From the NCBI RefSeq assembly GCF_047303175.1, contig NZ_CP138945.1: DNA of 64,000 nt. One strand, written 5' to 3'. Origin of the DNA: Prochlorococcus_E sp000760215. GTDB lineage: Bacteria; Cyanobacteriota; Cyanobacteriia; PCC-6307; Cyanobiaceae. Under the pieces are notes generated by a model, which was not told the origin of the DNA, did no database searches, and saw only the letters and a program-made list of their open reading frames with translations. Below are positions 53,980 to 61,779 of the stretch, piece by piece. Both the position numbers and the translations under genes were made by a program. Every line of letters starts with the position of its first letter. Position 1 is the stretch's first letter.

Positions 53980-54120
53980 TTATCTGCCACATTGACATTT
54001 TCCACCTTTCCAATTTGAGCATTTAGAGCGTTTACATTTTTTCTTTTTATTAATATAAAACAAGTCTTTTTTATATAGCAAACAGTATTTGTCTTTACTT
54101 TTATCATCTATACTATACAA
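53980..54120 (-). CDS. Candidate 46-residue Cys-rich protein
   Basis: On the minus strand a frame bounded by a stop at 54127-54129 encodes a Lys-rich peptide ending CKRSKCSNWKGGKCQCGR (last 18 residues), with five Cys in all. A start at TTG 54120 is assumed; there is no ATG in frame, and no clear ribosome binding site. The C-K-x-x-K-C-S-N-W-x-G-G-x-C-x-C pattern looks like a metal-binding knuckle rather than noise in AT-rich DNA. It sits between the Fe-type ABC ATPase and ferritin. I cannot name a family. Confidence 0.45.
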   Translation of the reverse strand: MYSIDDKSKDKYCLLYKKDLFYINKKKKCKRSKCSNWKGGKCQCGR

Positions 54121-54136
54121 AATCTTTCATGGCAAT

Positions 54137-54151
54137 TGAGATTCATTATCA
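54137..54151. promoter_or_regulatory. Fur-box-like palindrome upstream of ferritin
   Basis: TGAGATTCATTATCA matches the 7-1-7 Fur consensus TGATAATnATTATCA at 12 of 14 defined positions. It lies 123 bases before the ferritin start and just upstream of the divergent Cys-rich mini-ORF, so it could control either. Confidence 0.5.
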
Positions 54152-54274
54152 TATTCGAATTAACCTTTTACGACCTATTGTATGTATTTTTATAATTACC
54201 TTGTATCATTTGTATATGCATTCATCTGAAGGAGTCCTTTGGTTGTTTGTTTAATCGCTTCATGATTATTCAAC

Positions 54275-54832
54275 ATGACTGAGACCATACTGAATAAGCT
54301 GAACCTCAGCTCAAGTCCAGCAGGCCGTGCAATAGCTCAGCCTATGGACTCTCATTTGATAGAACTTCTTTATCAGCATTTAACCATTGAGAGGAATGCA
54401 AGCGCACAGTATTTTGCAATCTCAATTTGGTTTGCAGAAAGAGATCTAACTGGATTTGCAGAATTTTTCAAACAGGAGTCTTTCGATGAACACGAACATG
54501 CTTGTAATATTGCCAATTATTTAGTAGCGAGAGGCCAAACGGTAGTTCTTCATGATATTTCAGCTCCAAAACAGCAATGGTCATCTATAGAGGAAGTAAT
54601 AGCTGATTCTTTTCAAATGGAAGCAGATGTAACAACATCTATTCATCAGCTCTATTCATCTGCAGAGAGATCGAATGACACAAGAACAACAGTCTTTTTA
54701 GACCCTATTATTGAAGCACAAATAAAATCAGAAGATACTTTTGCGCATATATTATCTAGAGTTCAGTTTGCAGATAATCAACCATCAGCATTATTAATAA
54801 TAGATGGCGAATTTAATACTAATAAGAATTAA
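54275..54832 (+). CDS. Ferritin
   Basis: Ferritin oxidises and stores iron in a 24-subunit shell. The 185-residue protein has a four-helix bundle with the ferroxidase ligands visible in the expected order: E in LTIERNASAQYF, the E-x-x-H pair in ESFDEHEHACNIANYL, and later E residues in SIEEVIADSFQMEADV and IEAQIKSEDTF. It lacks a bacterioferritin heme Met. The first 25 residues are a longer N-terminal tail. In Prochlorococcus and marine Synechococcus, ferritin is known to be iron-responsive; here a Fur-like site lies upstream. Confidence 0.93.
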   Translation: MTETILNKLNLSSSPAGRAIAQPMDSHLIELLYQHLTIERNASAQYFAISIWFAERDLTGFAEFFKQESFDEHEHACNIANYLVARGQTVVLHDISAPKQQWSSIEEVIADSFQMEADVTTSIHQLYSSAERSNDTRTTVFLDPIIEAQIKSEDTFAHILSRVQFADNQPSALLIIDGEFNTNKN

Positions 54833-54852
54833 GTAATGTTTTTTATTTAGAC

Positions 54853-55116
54853 CTAAAGAGGTCTGTTACATAATTCATATAAGAACAATTTTGAGATGCT
54901 TGATTGAAATTTACTCCTGAACTGTTCTGATATATCTATTAACTCAAGCCTTCTTTGTTTCAATGAGATTATTTCATTTAAAAGTCTCTCCCTAAGTATT
55001 TTATCCTTTGAATTTTGCAAGGAGATAGTTACAGTTTTATATCTATGACGTATATATTCAATCTCCCTACAGAGGCTTCCTATTAGTGAATCTGAAATTG
55101 TTAGTGATTTATTCAT
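54853..55116 (-). CDS. Small helical hypothetical protein (87 aa)
   Basis: This 87-residue protein is predicted all-helical (SLCREIEYIRHRYKTVTISLQ and LLNEIISLKQRRLELIDISE, about 13-63). I do not recognise a family. It lies 5 bases after the stop of the Crp-family regulator on the same strand, so it is likely co-transcribed with it. It converges on ferritin, with a 6-bp AGACCT/AGGTCT stem straddling its stop codon. Confidence 0.65.
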   Translation of the reverse strand: MNKSLTISDSLIGSLCREIEYIRHRYKTVTISLQNSKDKILRERLLNEIISLKQRRLELIDISEQFRSKFQSSISKLFLYELCNRPL

Positions 55117-55121
55117 ATTAA

Positions 55122-55715
55122 TTATGCTGATAATGGGGATTCTTCTACAAACTCTGGGGCTAAGCTCAAGGTGCTTTCTCCTGATGGAGCTAGAAGAAGG
55201 TCGGCCGACCTAAGTCTGCTGATTAAGCGAGTTGATGTGACACGAGTTGAGCCAATTAGTTCGCCTATCCTCTCGTGAGTCAACCTAAAAGGAAGTTGGC
55301 ACCAATCTCCACATCTTCTACCTAATCTATTTACTAGTAAAGCAAATAATGCTTGTAGCCTTTGTTCTGCATTACCTAGGTGTCTAATTCTTAGAAGTTG
55401 AAGTGTCCATTCGTTAACTGCGTCAAAACCATTTGCTTCAGAGGCTTCTGTATCACTTCTAAAGCAAAGTTGAGTAAGAGCCTCAACACAAATGCCTTCA
55501 CTGCAGAGCCTGTCAGTTCTGAGTTGGTCACCTGATTGAAGGAATGCAAGAGTCATACCTTCAGTCTCTTCACAAGGACAATAGACTCTTGCGATTCCAT
55601 CAATTACTTCTAGACAAGAACCTCCAGTTCTAGCTGATGGATCAATCAATACTGTTTGGCCTACGGACAATCTGACTTTAGGCACCGGACCGTCTGGCAA
55701 GAAACGATAATTCAT
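55122..55715 (-). CDS. Cys-rich Crp/Fnr-family transcription regulator
   Basis: The 197-residue protein has the beta-roll sensor shape of the family (VRLSVGQTVLIDPS, DGIARVYCPCEETEGMTLAFL, SGDQLRTD) and a C-terminal winged helix-turn-helix, RLTHERIGELIGSTRVTSTRLI (about residues 144-165). Unlike NtcA it has eight Cys, at 34, 46, 48, 71, 76, 84, 135 and 139, including CPC and C-x4-C. Position next to ferritin and pcb recalls the iron-responsive IdiB regulator of Synechococcus; that is inference. It is preceded by a large palindrome array. Confidence 0.87.
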   Translation of the reverse strand: MNYRFLPDGPVPKVRLSVGQTVLIDPSARTGGSCLEVIDGIARVYCPCEETEGMTLAFLQSGDQLRTDRLCSEGICVEALTQLCFRSDTEASEANGFDAVNEWTLQLLRIRHLGNAEQRLQALFALLVNRLGRRCGDWCQLPFRLTHERIGELIGSTRVTSTRLISRLRSADLLLAPSGESTLSLAPEFVEESPLSA

Positions 55716-55728
55716 TTACCGGTAGTTG

Positions 55729-55802
55729 CTCTTGCTATTGAGAATAAATATCAACTTACACCAGAAGAGCGCTCTTTTGCAATAGATTCTCAATAGCAAG
55801 AG
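55729..55802 (-). promoter_or_regulatory. Nested palindrome array upstream of the Crp-family gene
   Basis: A perfect 17-bp inverted repeat, CTCTTGCTATTGAGAAT and its complement, spans 55729-55745 and 55786-55802. Between the arms, at 55765-55776, lies a second perfect palindrome AAGAGCGCTCTT. The left arm is only 13 bases from the regulator's start codon. It could be an autoregulatory operator or a structured leader. Confidence 0.75.
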
Positions 55803-55928
55803 GGTACTTGCGATTCTTGTCGTTTTGATCGTCGTATTTGTGATATTTTTTACATCTTTTGTCTGGAATTCTTTATTTTTGGAGAACATTTATAACTTCC
55901 ATGAGTAGGCAATTAATGAATTCTGGAT

Positions 55929-55965
55929 AAAAAAAGAGCCTTCTTTTTGAGAAGACTCTTTTTTT
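55929..55965 (-). terminator. Terminator after the minus-strand pcb gene
   Basis: A stem of AAAAAAAGAG with CTCTTTTTTT, one C/A mismatch and an inner CTTCT/AGAAG with a 5-base loop, lies 49 bases past the pcb stop. T runs on both strands make it potentially bidirectional. Confidence 0.85.
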
Positions 55966-56013
55966 ATTAAAGCCAAATTTACGCAAAGGTATTAATTTTG
56001 GATATTTGGCTGG

Positions 56014-57069
56014 TTAGCCAGCTGTGATTTTAGCGTCTTCCATATTGTCGAACGCCTTGCCCACTCGCTTGAAGTCAAACCCCATACCTCTCAAGGCATG
56101 CCATAGATGTCCTTGAAGGAAGAAGAATCCAAGATAAAAGTGAACATTTGATAGCCAAGCTCTTGCTGTATGTGCATCGGCAGGCAAATCAGCTGTATCT
56201 ACAAAATAAGGAGCAAACTCAAACTTAAGACTTAGAACCTCTCCATAGAGATCTGTTGGATAGATAGTAGTATTTGATGCGCACCAAAATGCTGCAACAA
56301 ATGCACAATAAGCAACACCAGCTAAGGAGTAAGAGAGAACAGATTCAGCTGATAGAAGACCCTTCCCTTTAAATTCGGTGTATGTTCCATATTGTTTTGT
56401 AGCAATATGAAAAGCACCACCAATAATTAGGAAAAATGCTAGGAATGCATGCCCGCCCATTACATCTTCCAAACTATTAATAGTTAAGAAGTCAGCCTGA
56501 TGGTTCCATATCATCCCAAGATCTAGGTTGTACTGAATTGTCCTAGTAACACCTTGAGCACTATCGTAGATTCCATGGATTCTTGCCCATTCAACGAATT
56601 GTATGTTTCCAAGGCCCAGGAAAATCAAGTGATGCCCGAGAATAAAAGTCAGCCTGTCTGGATCATCCCATTCAAAGTCAAACTTTTTAGCTCTTGAACC
56701 ATCAGGATAATTCCCAAGATCCCCTTCATATCTCATCGAATGTAAAAGGCCACCGGCCCCAAGCACTCCAGAGAAAATCAGATGTAATACAGCTATGACA
56801 GTACAACCATATGGTTCTGTAATAACACCATTTGATACTCCACCAATGCCAAGACCAGCTAGATGAGGAAGGCAAATAAGGTTTTGATTGCCCATCGGCA
56901 ATGATGAGTCATAACGAGCGAGTTCAAAGAGAGTAAAAGCTCCAGCCCAGAACATCATCAAACCAGCATGTGCTGCATGGGCTGCGATGAATTTTCCTGA
57001 ACGGTTCGTCGTCCCTGAGTTGCCCGCATACCAAGCGTAAGTAACGTTTGGGTTCCCGTAGGTCTGCAC
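56014..57069 (-). CDS. pcb: Chlorophyll a/b-binding light-harvesting protein Pcb (copy 1)
   Basis: Pcb proteins are the divinyl chlorophyll a/b antenna of Prochlorococcus and are relatives of CP43 and IsiA with six membrane helices. The 351-residue protein has the typical QTYGNPNVTYAWYAGNSG start, SGKFIAAHAAHAGLMMFWAG, LPHLAGLGIGG, FILGHHLIFLGLGNIQFVEW with His ligands, GGHAFLAFFLIIGGAFHI and the C-terminal FYLGFFFLQGHLWHALRGMG helix. It lacks the large lumenal loop of CP43. Start is GTG in CTCGTGCAGACCTACGG, shared with copy 2. Whether it serves PSII or PSI cannot be told here. Confidence 0.96.
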   Translation of the reverse strand: MQTYGNPNVTYAWYAGNSGTTNRSGKFIAAHAAHAGLMMFWAGAFTLFELARYDSSLPMGNQNLICLPHLAGLGIGGVSNGVITEPYGCTVIAVLHLIFSGVLGAGGLLHSMRYEGDLGNYPDGSRAKKFDFEWDDPDRLTFILGHHLIFLGLGNIQFVEWARIHGIYDSAQGVTRTIQYNLDLGMIWNHQADFLTINSLEDVMGGHAFLAFFLIIGGAFHIATKQYGTYTEFKGKGLLSAESVLSYSLAGVAYCAFVAAFWCASNTTIYPTDLYGEVLSLKFEFAPYFVDTADLPADAHTARAWLSNVHFYLGFFFLQGHLWHALRGMGFDFKRVGKAFDNMEDAKITAG

Positions 57070-57271
57070 GAGAGAAATTTTTAAAGGCTCTATTAAATTA
57101 TTGGACTCTTAAAGAACTGAGTAATCGCATTTCACATTGCTTATTACTAATGTAGCTTTTATACTTGATTTTGTATTCATCTGCTACTTCCTATGTCTAA
57201 TATTTGATAAGTGTATGTTAATTGATACTCTTATAGAATTATTTTAACAACCTTCCGTTTATTCCAAACCG

Positions 57272-57283
57272 TTTTTTTTTTTT
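57272..57283 (+). repeat. T12 homopolymer in the leader of the peroxiredoxin-like gene
   Basis: Twelve consecutive T lie 4 bases before the GTG start at 57288. A tract of this length in a leader can slip and change spacing or transcript levels. Confidence 0.9.
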
Positions 57284-57287
57284 AGAT

Positions 57288-58019
57288 GTGAGTTTTATTT
57301 CAGGATCAGATTTAAATAAGCTTCTTAACGATCACTTTGAATTTGATCTTATTTATACTAAAACACTCTTTATAATTTTGGGACTTTTAGGAGATTTTGA
57401 CAGCTTTGAATATATCCAGTCTATTTTACCTTATTTAGAAAAACTACGAGAAGCACATATTAATTTAGTTATTATTGGAATTGGTGACAATACCTCTAAA
57501 AAATACTTTTGCGATTATACAAAATTACCCTATGAATATTTAAATACTGTGCCGGATTCAAAAATCCACAATAAACTTTGTCTAGAGTCAGGTCTAGATT
57601 TACCGATAAACCCTATATTCAACCTTACTCTTATGTGCCTAGGCATTAACTCACCAGGGACAATTAAAGAGGTGTTACGGGGATATACAGGCGACAAATA
57701 TGCTAAGCAGATATTTAATTCACAACAAACAATAGATTTTTTCACATTGCTAAAATTTAAAGCAGAAATATTTGATTTAATATCAAAAGATGGCTCCCTT
57801 AGACCATTTGAGCTGGCTTCGATGAGACTAATGAACATGTTAGAAGTTATTTCCAAATGGAATATCTATATGAATAATCATTCTTGTCTTACTCAAAGAA
57901 GTGGAACATTTTTAATAGGCTCAAATCAAGAACTCTTATATTCTTATAAGTCTAGGGGGCTTTTAAGTTTCTCAGAAACGATGTCTAATCCTATGCAATT
58001 TCTTCAAGAATGGCTTTGA
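57288..58019 (+). CDS. Peroxiredoxin-like AhpC/TSA-family protein
   Basis: The 243-residue protein has the thioredoxin-fold elements of the PRX-like2/AhpC-TSA_2 group (KTLFIILGLLGDFDSFEYIQSI, then LREAHINLVIIGIGD and NPIFNLTLMCLGINSPGTIKEVL, RGYTGD). No peroxidatic Cys sits at the normal place after the first strand; the first Cys is in KKYFCDYTKLPYEYLN. So peroxidase activity is uncertain. It is a type I recall from picocyanobacterial genomes. It is divergent from pcb copy 1, with a 218-base intergenic region, so the two may be co-regulated. Confidence 0.75.
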   Translation: MSFISGSDLNKLLNDHFEFDLIYTKTLFIILGLLGDFDSFEYIQSILPYLEKLREAHINLVIIGIGDNTSKKYFCDYTKLPYEYLNTVPDSKIHNKLCLESGLDLPINPIFNLTLMCLGINSPGTIKEVLRGYTGDKYAKQIFNSQQTIDFFTLLKFKAEIFDLISKDGSLRPFELASMRLMNMLEVISKWNIYMNNHSCLTQRSGTFLIGSNQELLYSYKSRGLLSFSETMSNPMQFLQEWL

Positions 58020-58032
58020 TCATTTTTATAAT

Positions 58033-58239
58033 ATGAGCTATAAAGTATGCAAGCGATGTGGTTCAAGTGACCTCATAGCAGATAGGGCTTTAGCCGGACG
58101 TTTGATTTGCAGTGTATGTGGCTCATCTTCTTTAAAAAATTCTTATAATTTCATTAATAAAAGCCTTTTGCCAAAATCTTATGGAAAGTTTATTTTCTAT
58201 TTATTATTAGCTTTTTTCATAATATTTATTATATTTTAA
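58033..58239 (+). CDS. Small zinc-ribbon protein with C-terminal membrane anchor
   Basis: The 68-residue protein has two CxxC pairs (VCKRCGSSDL at residues 5-14 and ICSVCGSSSL at about 25-34), which together form a zinc ribbon. A C-terminal hydrophobic helix follows (about 51-68, KFIFYLLLAFFIIFIIF). It looks like a tail-anchored zinc-binding adaptor. It begins 13 bases after the peroxiredoxin-like gene, so co-transcription is likely. It overlaps the convergent ABC gene by 4 bases. Confidence 0.78.
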   Translation: MSYKVCKRCGSSDLIADRALAGRLICSVCGSSSLKNSYNFINKSLLPKSYGKFIFYLLLAFFIIFIIF

Positions 58240-59042
58240 ATTGCAGGCATTGCTGCCCAATAACCATTTTTATTTAATACAGTAACTTGATAATCATATA
58301 AGCTACTTATATTTTCAGAAGTTATTATTTTATGTGGTTCCCCGTCTGCAATTATATTATTATCTTTTAATAAGATAATCCTATTGGTTTCTGGTATTAT
58401 ATTTTCTATATTATTTGTAGAGTACAATAAAGTTATACCATTGCTACTTAAAAGGCTTAAAGTTCTTAATAGTTTAAATTTTGATTTTATATCTAACATG
58501 CTTGTTGGTTCATCTAGAATAAGTACTTTAGGATTATTTATTATAGCTCTAGCAATTAACACCCTTCTTTTTTGACCATCAGAAAGTAGATTATAAGGTA
58601 TATTAATTATGGTTTCTAAATCCATATTTTTAACAATGAGGTTATAATTCTCTAAATCCTGAGAATTAATTAATCCCTTGTTTACAAGTCCAAAAGTTCC
58701 TTGATAGCCAGACAATATTACTTCAGATGTTATCATTTGACTTTTTATTCTTGAATCTATTTCAGTAAGTACAAATCCAATTCTAGTTCGAAGTTCCCAT
58801 ATATTAATGTTATTCAAATTAAATAATTTGATATAAGAGTCCTTTTTGGCTAGTGGGTAGATTAACTTAACAATAGCCTTGATAATTGTCGACTTACCAG
58901 AACCGTTTGAGCCTATAATAACAGTATTATCAAAAGAAGATATTCGAAGGTTTAGATTCTTAAGTACCGTTTTATTTTTATAACATATATCTATATTTTT
59001 AAATTCAACCCAGTCATTACTTTTCAAAGTTGCTGACTCCAC
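58236..59042 (-). CDS. Orphan ABC transporter ATPase
   Basis: The 268-residue ATPase has Walker A GSNGSGKST, the Q-loop region IGFVLTEIDSRIKSQM (Q replaced by T-E), signature LSDGQKRRVLIARAI, Walker B VLILDEPTSMLD and a weak H-loop in LLYSTNNIENI (His replaced by N). The signature second Gly is Asp, as in some FecE/ModF-like ATPases. The degenerate Q- and H-loops and lack of any permease nearby suggest a non-transport or accessory ATPase. The start is GTG. The Rieske gene stops 83 bases upstream of it on the same strand. Confidence 0.83.
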   Translation of the reverse strand: MESATLKSNDWVEFKNIDICYKNKTVLKNLNLRISSFDNTVIIGSNGSGKSTIIKAIVKLIYPLAKKDSYIKLFNLNNINIWELRTRIGFVLTEIDSRIKSQMITSEVILSGYQGTFGLVNKGLINSQDLENYNLIVKNMDLETIINIPYNLLSDGQKRRVLIARAIINNPKVLILDEPTSMLDIKSKFKLLRTLSLLSSNGITLLYSTNNIENIIPETNRIILLKDNNIIADGEPHKIITSENISSLYDYQVTVLNKNGYWAAMPAI

Positions 59043-59124
59043 ATTATATATAGTTCCCAGCTAGAAAAAAGGAAAATAGCCAAGTACAACCAATTAAGCC
59101 ATATAGGCCTTTGATTGTTTTTCA

Positions 59125-60459
59125 TTAGAGCAATAAAAAGATACCTACAGGGACTAGAAGCCTTATAGCAACATTTATGATTAAACTTCTGGAGTTCTCA
59201 TTTTCTAACTTTGGATTGGCTGGTGGATATAACATAGATATGTCTTGATGAACAGTATTTGTATCTGTATTAGTTGGATATAGCTCCCAAGGCTTGTCTT
59301 TTGTATCTGAACTTTTAAACCAATCCCAATAATACTGAACCATCTTATCTTCACCTAGCAATTTAACATTGTCTTTCTCAAGAAAACCCATTTGCTCGTT
59401 ATAAGTTTGTGTTCTTAAAATCATATAATCTTCTGCAAAAACTTTATAGAATACACGACGTTGTAACTGCTTAAATAATAGTAATTTTGTAATCAAGGTA
59501 TTCCTCATGAATTTCCTATAGTGCCTGACTATTACCCTTGATTGATTTTTGGATAAAGGTATATGATCCAAAACCTGAATATAACGTGCTTTTTTGGGAT
59601 CACCTTTATATATTACTATCCTTCCTGGGGGGAGGAACTTTATCCTTATAAACTCACCTTTGTCTTTGTCTTTGTATTTGTATATACTTTCAATCTGTGT
59701 AACTTCTTTTGTTATTTCTTGATTAAAACTTGTAATAACTTTCCTGTTAACCTCATTGTCCGGTATTGTTTCACCATGAACCCAGAACAAATGAAGTATA
59801 TCTAGGTGGTTCTCTAATATTCGTGCCCATTCACATTTGAAATCGACTACTACTTCTTCATATGAGTAGTCATTAATGTCGAATCCATAGTTATTAAGTA
59901 AGCTAGAATCTAGTGAATTGCTTATGGTAAAATCATTTAAATTAGTTTTTGCTTTACCTGTGTAGTAAATATAAATATAATCACCAATTTCTTTGCAAAC
60001 ATATTGATATAAATGTATCTTACTTGCGTAGTTATCGTAGTTATCGTCAACAATATGATTACAAGTGATTCTACTTAAGTTTGTACATTTTCCATCAGAA
60101 GAGAATCTTGCGCCATGGTAAGGGCAGACTAGTTCTCCATCTATAACTTCACCCCCTATAAAGGATGCACCTCTATGCGGACAAAGGTCTTTTACGCATC
60201 TCAACTCAGATTGTTTGTCCTTATAGACAACGAGAGGCTCGTTGAACATTGTGAAAAAGTATGCTTTCCCTTTGCTTAATTCTTTTACACTACAAACCGC
60301 ATACCATCCTAATAGTCCAGTTTTTAGTTGGTTAGATGGCTTTTGAGCTTTGCTGTTAATAGCAGAATCGTCATTATTACTTGTAGATATGGTGTTTTCT
60401 AATGAGCTACCCGTGCCCAGTTGAACCTTATTAAATTGTGCGATTCCTTCGTCATTCAT
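59125..60459 (-). CDS. Rieske/PaO-type oxygenase, chlorophyllide a oxygenase candidate
   Basis: The 444-residue protein has the Rieske 2Fe-2S ligands C-x-H and C-x2-H (CPHRGASFIG and CPYHGARF, about residues 92-116) and the mononuclear iron motif N-x2-D-x2-H-x4-H (NHLDILHLFWVHG, about 215-227). A C-terminal PaO-like domain follows, and a final hydrophobic helix (about 427-444) makes it membrane-anchored. The group includes pheophorbide a oxygenase, TIC55, Ptc52 and chlorophyllide a oxygenase. Position between two pcb genes makes the chlorophyll b enzyme a good guess, but other roles are possible. Confidence 0.9.
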   Translation of the reverse strand: MNDEGIAQFNKVQLGTGSSLENTISTSNNDDSAINSKAQKPSNQLKTGLLGWYAVCSVKELSKGKAYFFTMFNEPLVVYKDKQSELRCVKDLCPHRGASFIGGEVIDGELVCPYHGARFSSDGKCTNLSRITCNHIVDDNYDNYASKIHLYQYVCKEIGDYIYIYYTGKAKTNLNDFTISNSLDSSLLNNYGFDINDYSYEEVVVDFKCEWARILENHLDILHLFWVHGETIPDNEVNRKVITSFNQEITKEVTQIESIYKYKDKDKGEFIRIKFLPPGRIVIYKGDPKKARYIQVLDHIPLSKNQSRVIVRHYRKFMRNTLITKLLLFKQLQRRVFYKVFAEDYMILRTQTYNEQMGFLEKDNVKLLGEDKMVQYYWDWFKSSDTKDKPWELYPTNTDTNTVHQDISMLYPPANPKLENENSRSLIINVAIRLLVPVGIFLLL

Positions 60460-60641
60460 AGCTTGCGTTAACTTAAAGCATTGATTTCGCCCTAAGTTAA
60501 TTTTGATACTACCCTAAAGGTCTTGAAAGATGGTGATGGGGATATTTATTTAAAGGATCTGTAGCTTGATTTTAAGTAAAGGGGTGACACAGCTGAAATT
60601 ATTTCGAGTTGTAATTGTCCCTTCGTTTATTTATATGTACT

Positions 60642-60845
60642 TTATTGCTGTTGTAAATCTGATTGTTTAAGAGCTGTTTTGCTCTCTAAGTATTCAGTAG
60701 CTTCCTCGAGATCATTGCAAAACTTGCAGGTTCCAAGGTAGCAACCAAGGTATCTTTGAAATGAACTCTTACCTCCAGATAGCTCGTATGTATGGACTGT
60801 TCCGCCTTGTGGTGTGGTTAGAACAAGTTCAGGTGCTGAGCTCAT
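60642..60845 (-). CDS. Small CxxC protein (67 aa), unknown function
   Basis: The 67-residue protein has a Gly/Thr-rich start (LVLTTPQGGTVHTYELSGGK), then LGCYLGTCKFC with C-x4-C-x2-C (about residues 35-42) and an acidic helix DLEEATEYLESKTALK. The Cys triad may bind zinc or an Fe-S cluster, or act in thiol exchange. It is of a type recurrent in picocyanobacteria, but no function is known to me. It lies upstream of the Rieske gene on the same strand, with 182 bases between. Confidence 0.7.
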   Translation of the reverse strand: MSSAPELVLTTPQGGTVHTYELSGGKSSFQRYLGCYLGTCKFCNDLEEATEYLESKTALKQSDLQQQ

Positions 60846-61779
60846 TTAAATTAAAAGCTTTTTTAAAAAATGCAATTTGCCCCGCCTTTGCGCAATGAGT
60901 AATTAGACCTATATAAAGCTTAGTGATTACTTCTAGGAATTATTTATAACTGTTATGAGGTATGCATTTAATTTTGACGAATTTAAAAAGACTGCCTAAA
61001 AAAGTGTATACGTTTTCGGCAGTAATGAATATAGTAAATACCTTACTCCCTAGATAAAATAATACTTTTACTAGCTATCATTGAATAACATATAAATATT
61101 TATCTTTTTTTTAAACTATAGGAATACTTTGATAGCAATATAATCTTTGGATATTTATTTATACTTAGATATATGACTAAGCAGATATTAAAAGGAATAA
61201 TAACAAGTATATATTTATTTCACGTGCTAATATTTTAATAATTGTATTTAAAGTAGCTTGTTGTTCTGACTGGTCTCAACCTACAGCTAAACAATTATGT
61301 AGCTCTCTTTTGGTTTCGGTAATAATGCCTCTCAACTCATCAGATTTAGTTATTATTTCCAAAGTTCTCAGTGAGACTTCTTAGAAGAATATTCCTTGAT
61401 TTTCTGGATTTATCTTTGTCGCTCCTTTTAGCTTCGATCCAGTGAGTTATCTTTTGTACATCATAATTTAAATAAAGAATTTCTCATTGGTTTTTAATTT
61501 GTTTATTCGGGGAGTCTTAACCAATATGATTGGAATATATGAGCTTACTAGAGATGAACTTTGTCTTTGCGATTTGAAGTATCGCTCAAAATAACTGGTA
61601 TGACAGCATCGTGGGCTCATTTCTGCTCCTATTGTAAATGGATTTCATCCATGAACCAATTTTTAAATAATTCTATAATTAGTAGCGATCGGTAACAGTT
61701 TCAATAAGCGATGTAAATTTTCTAGCCTTCTTTCGCAACTTTTGTATATCTTGGATCCGTATTTTATTACATATTACTC
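60846..61779. other. 934-base region without a confident gene
   Basis: The gap between the CxxC mini-protein and pcb copy 2 holds AT-rich sequence, a hairpin (60991-61023), and short ATG frames at 60955-60999 (14 aa), 61526-61594 (22 aa, ending CLCDLKYRSK) and 61600-61695 (31 aa, with FCSYCKW). I cannot prove any is translated. It must also contain the pcb promoter and leader. It is by far the longest non-coding stretch in the window. Confidence 0.6.
60991..61023 (+). other. Imperfect hairpin in the long non-coding gap
   Basis: ACTGCC pairs with GGCAGT across a loop that can also pair AAAA with TTTT and contains GTATAC. It starts at the 3' end of a 14-codon frame. It may be a terminator of a short RNA or of a leader. 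Confidence 0.35.

Noticed and set aside
54849..54864. AGACCT/AGGTCT hairpin between ferritin and the small helical gene as a terminator
   Set aside because: The stem is only 6 bp, overlaps the end of the minus-strand gene and is not followed by a T run on either strand.
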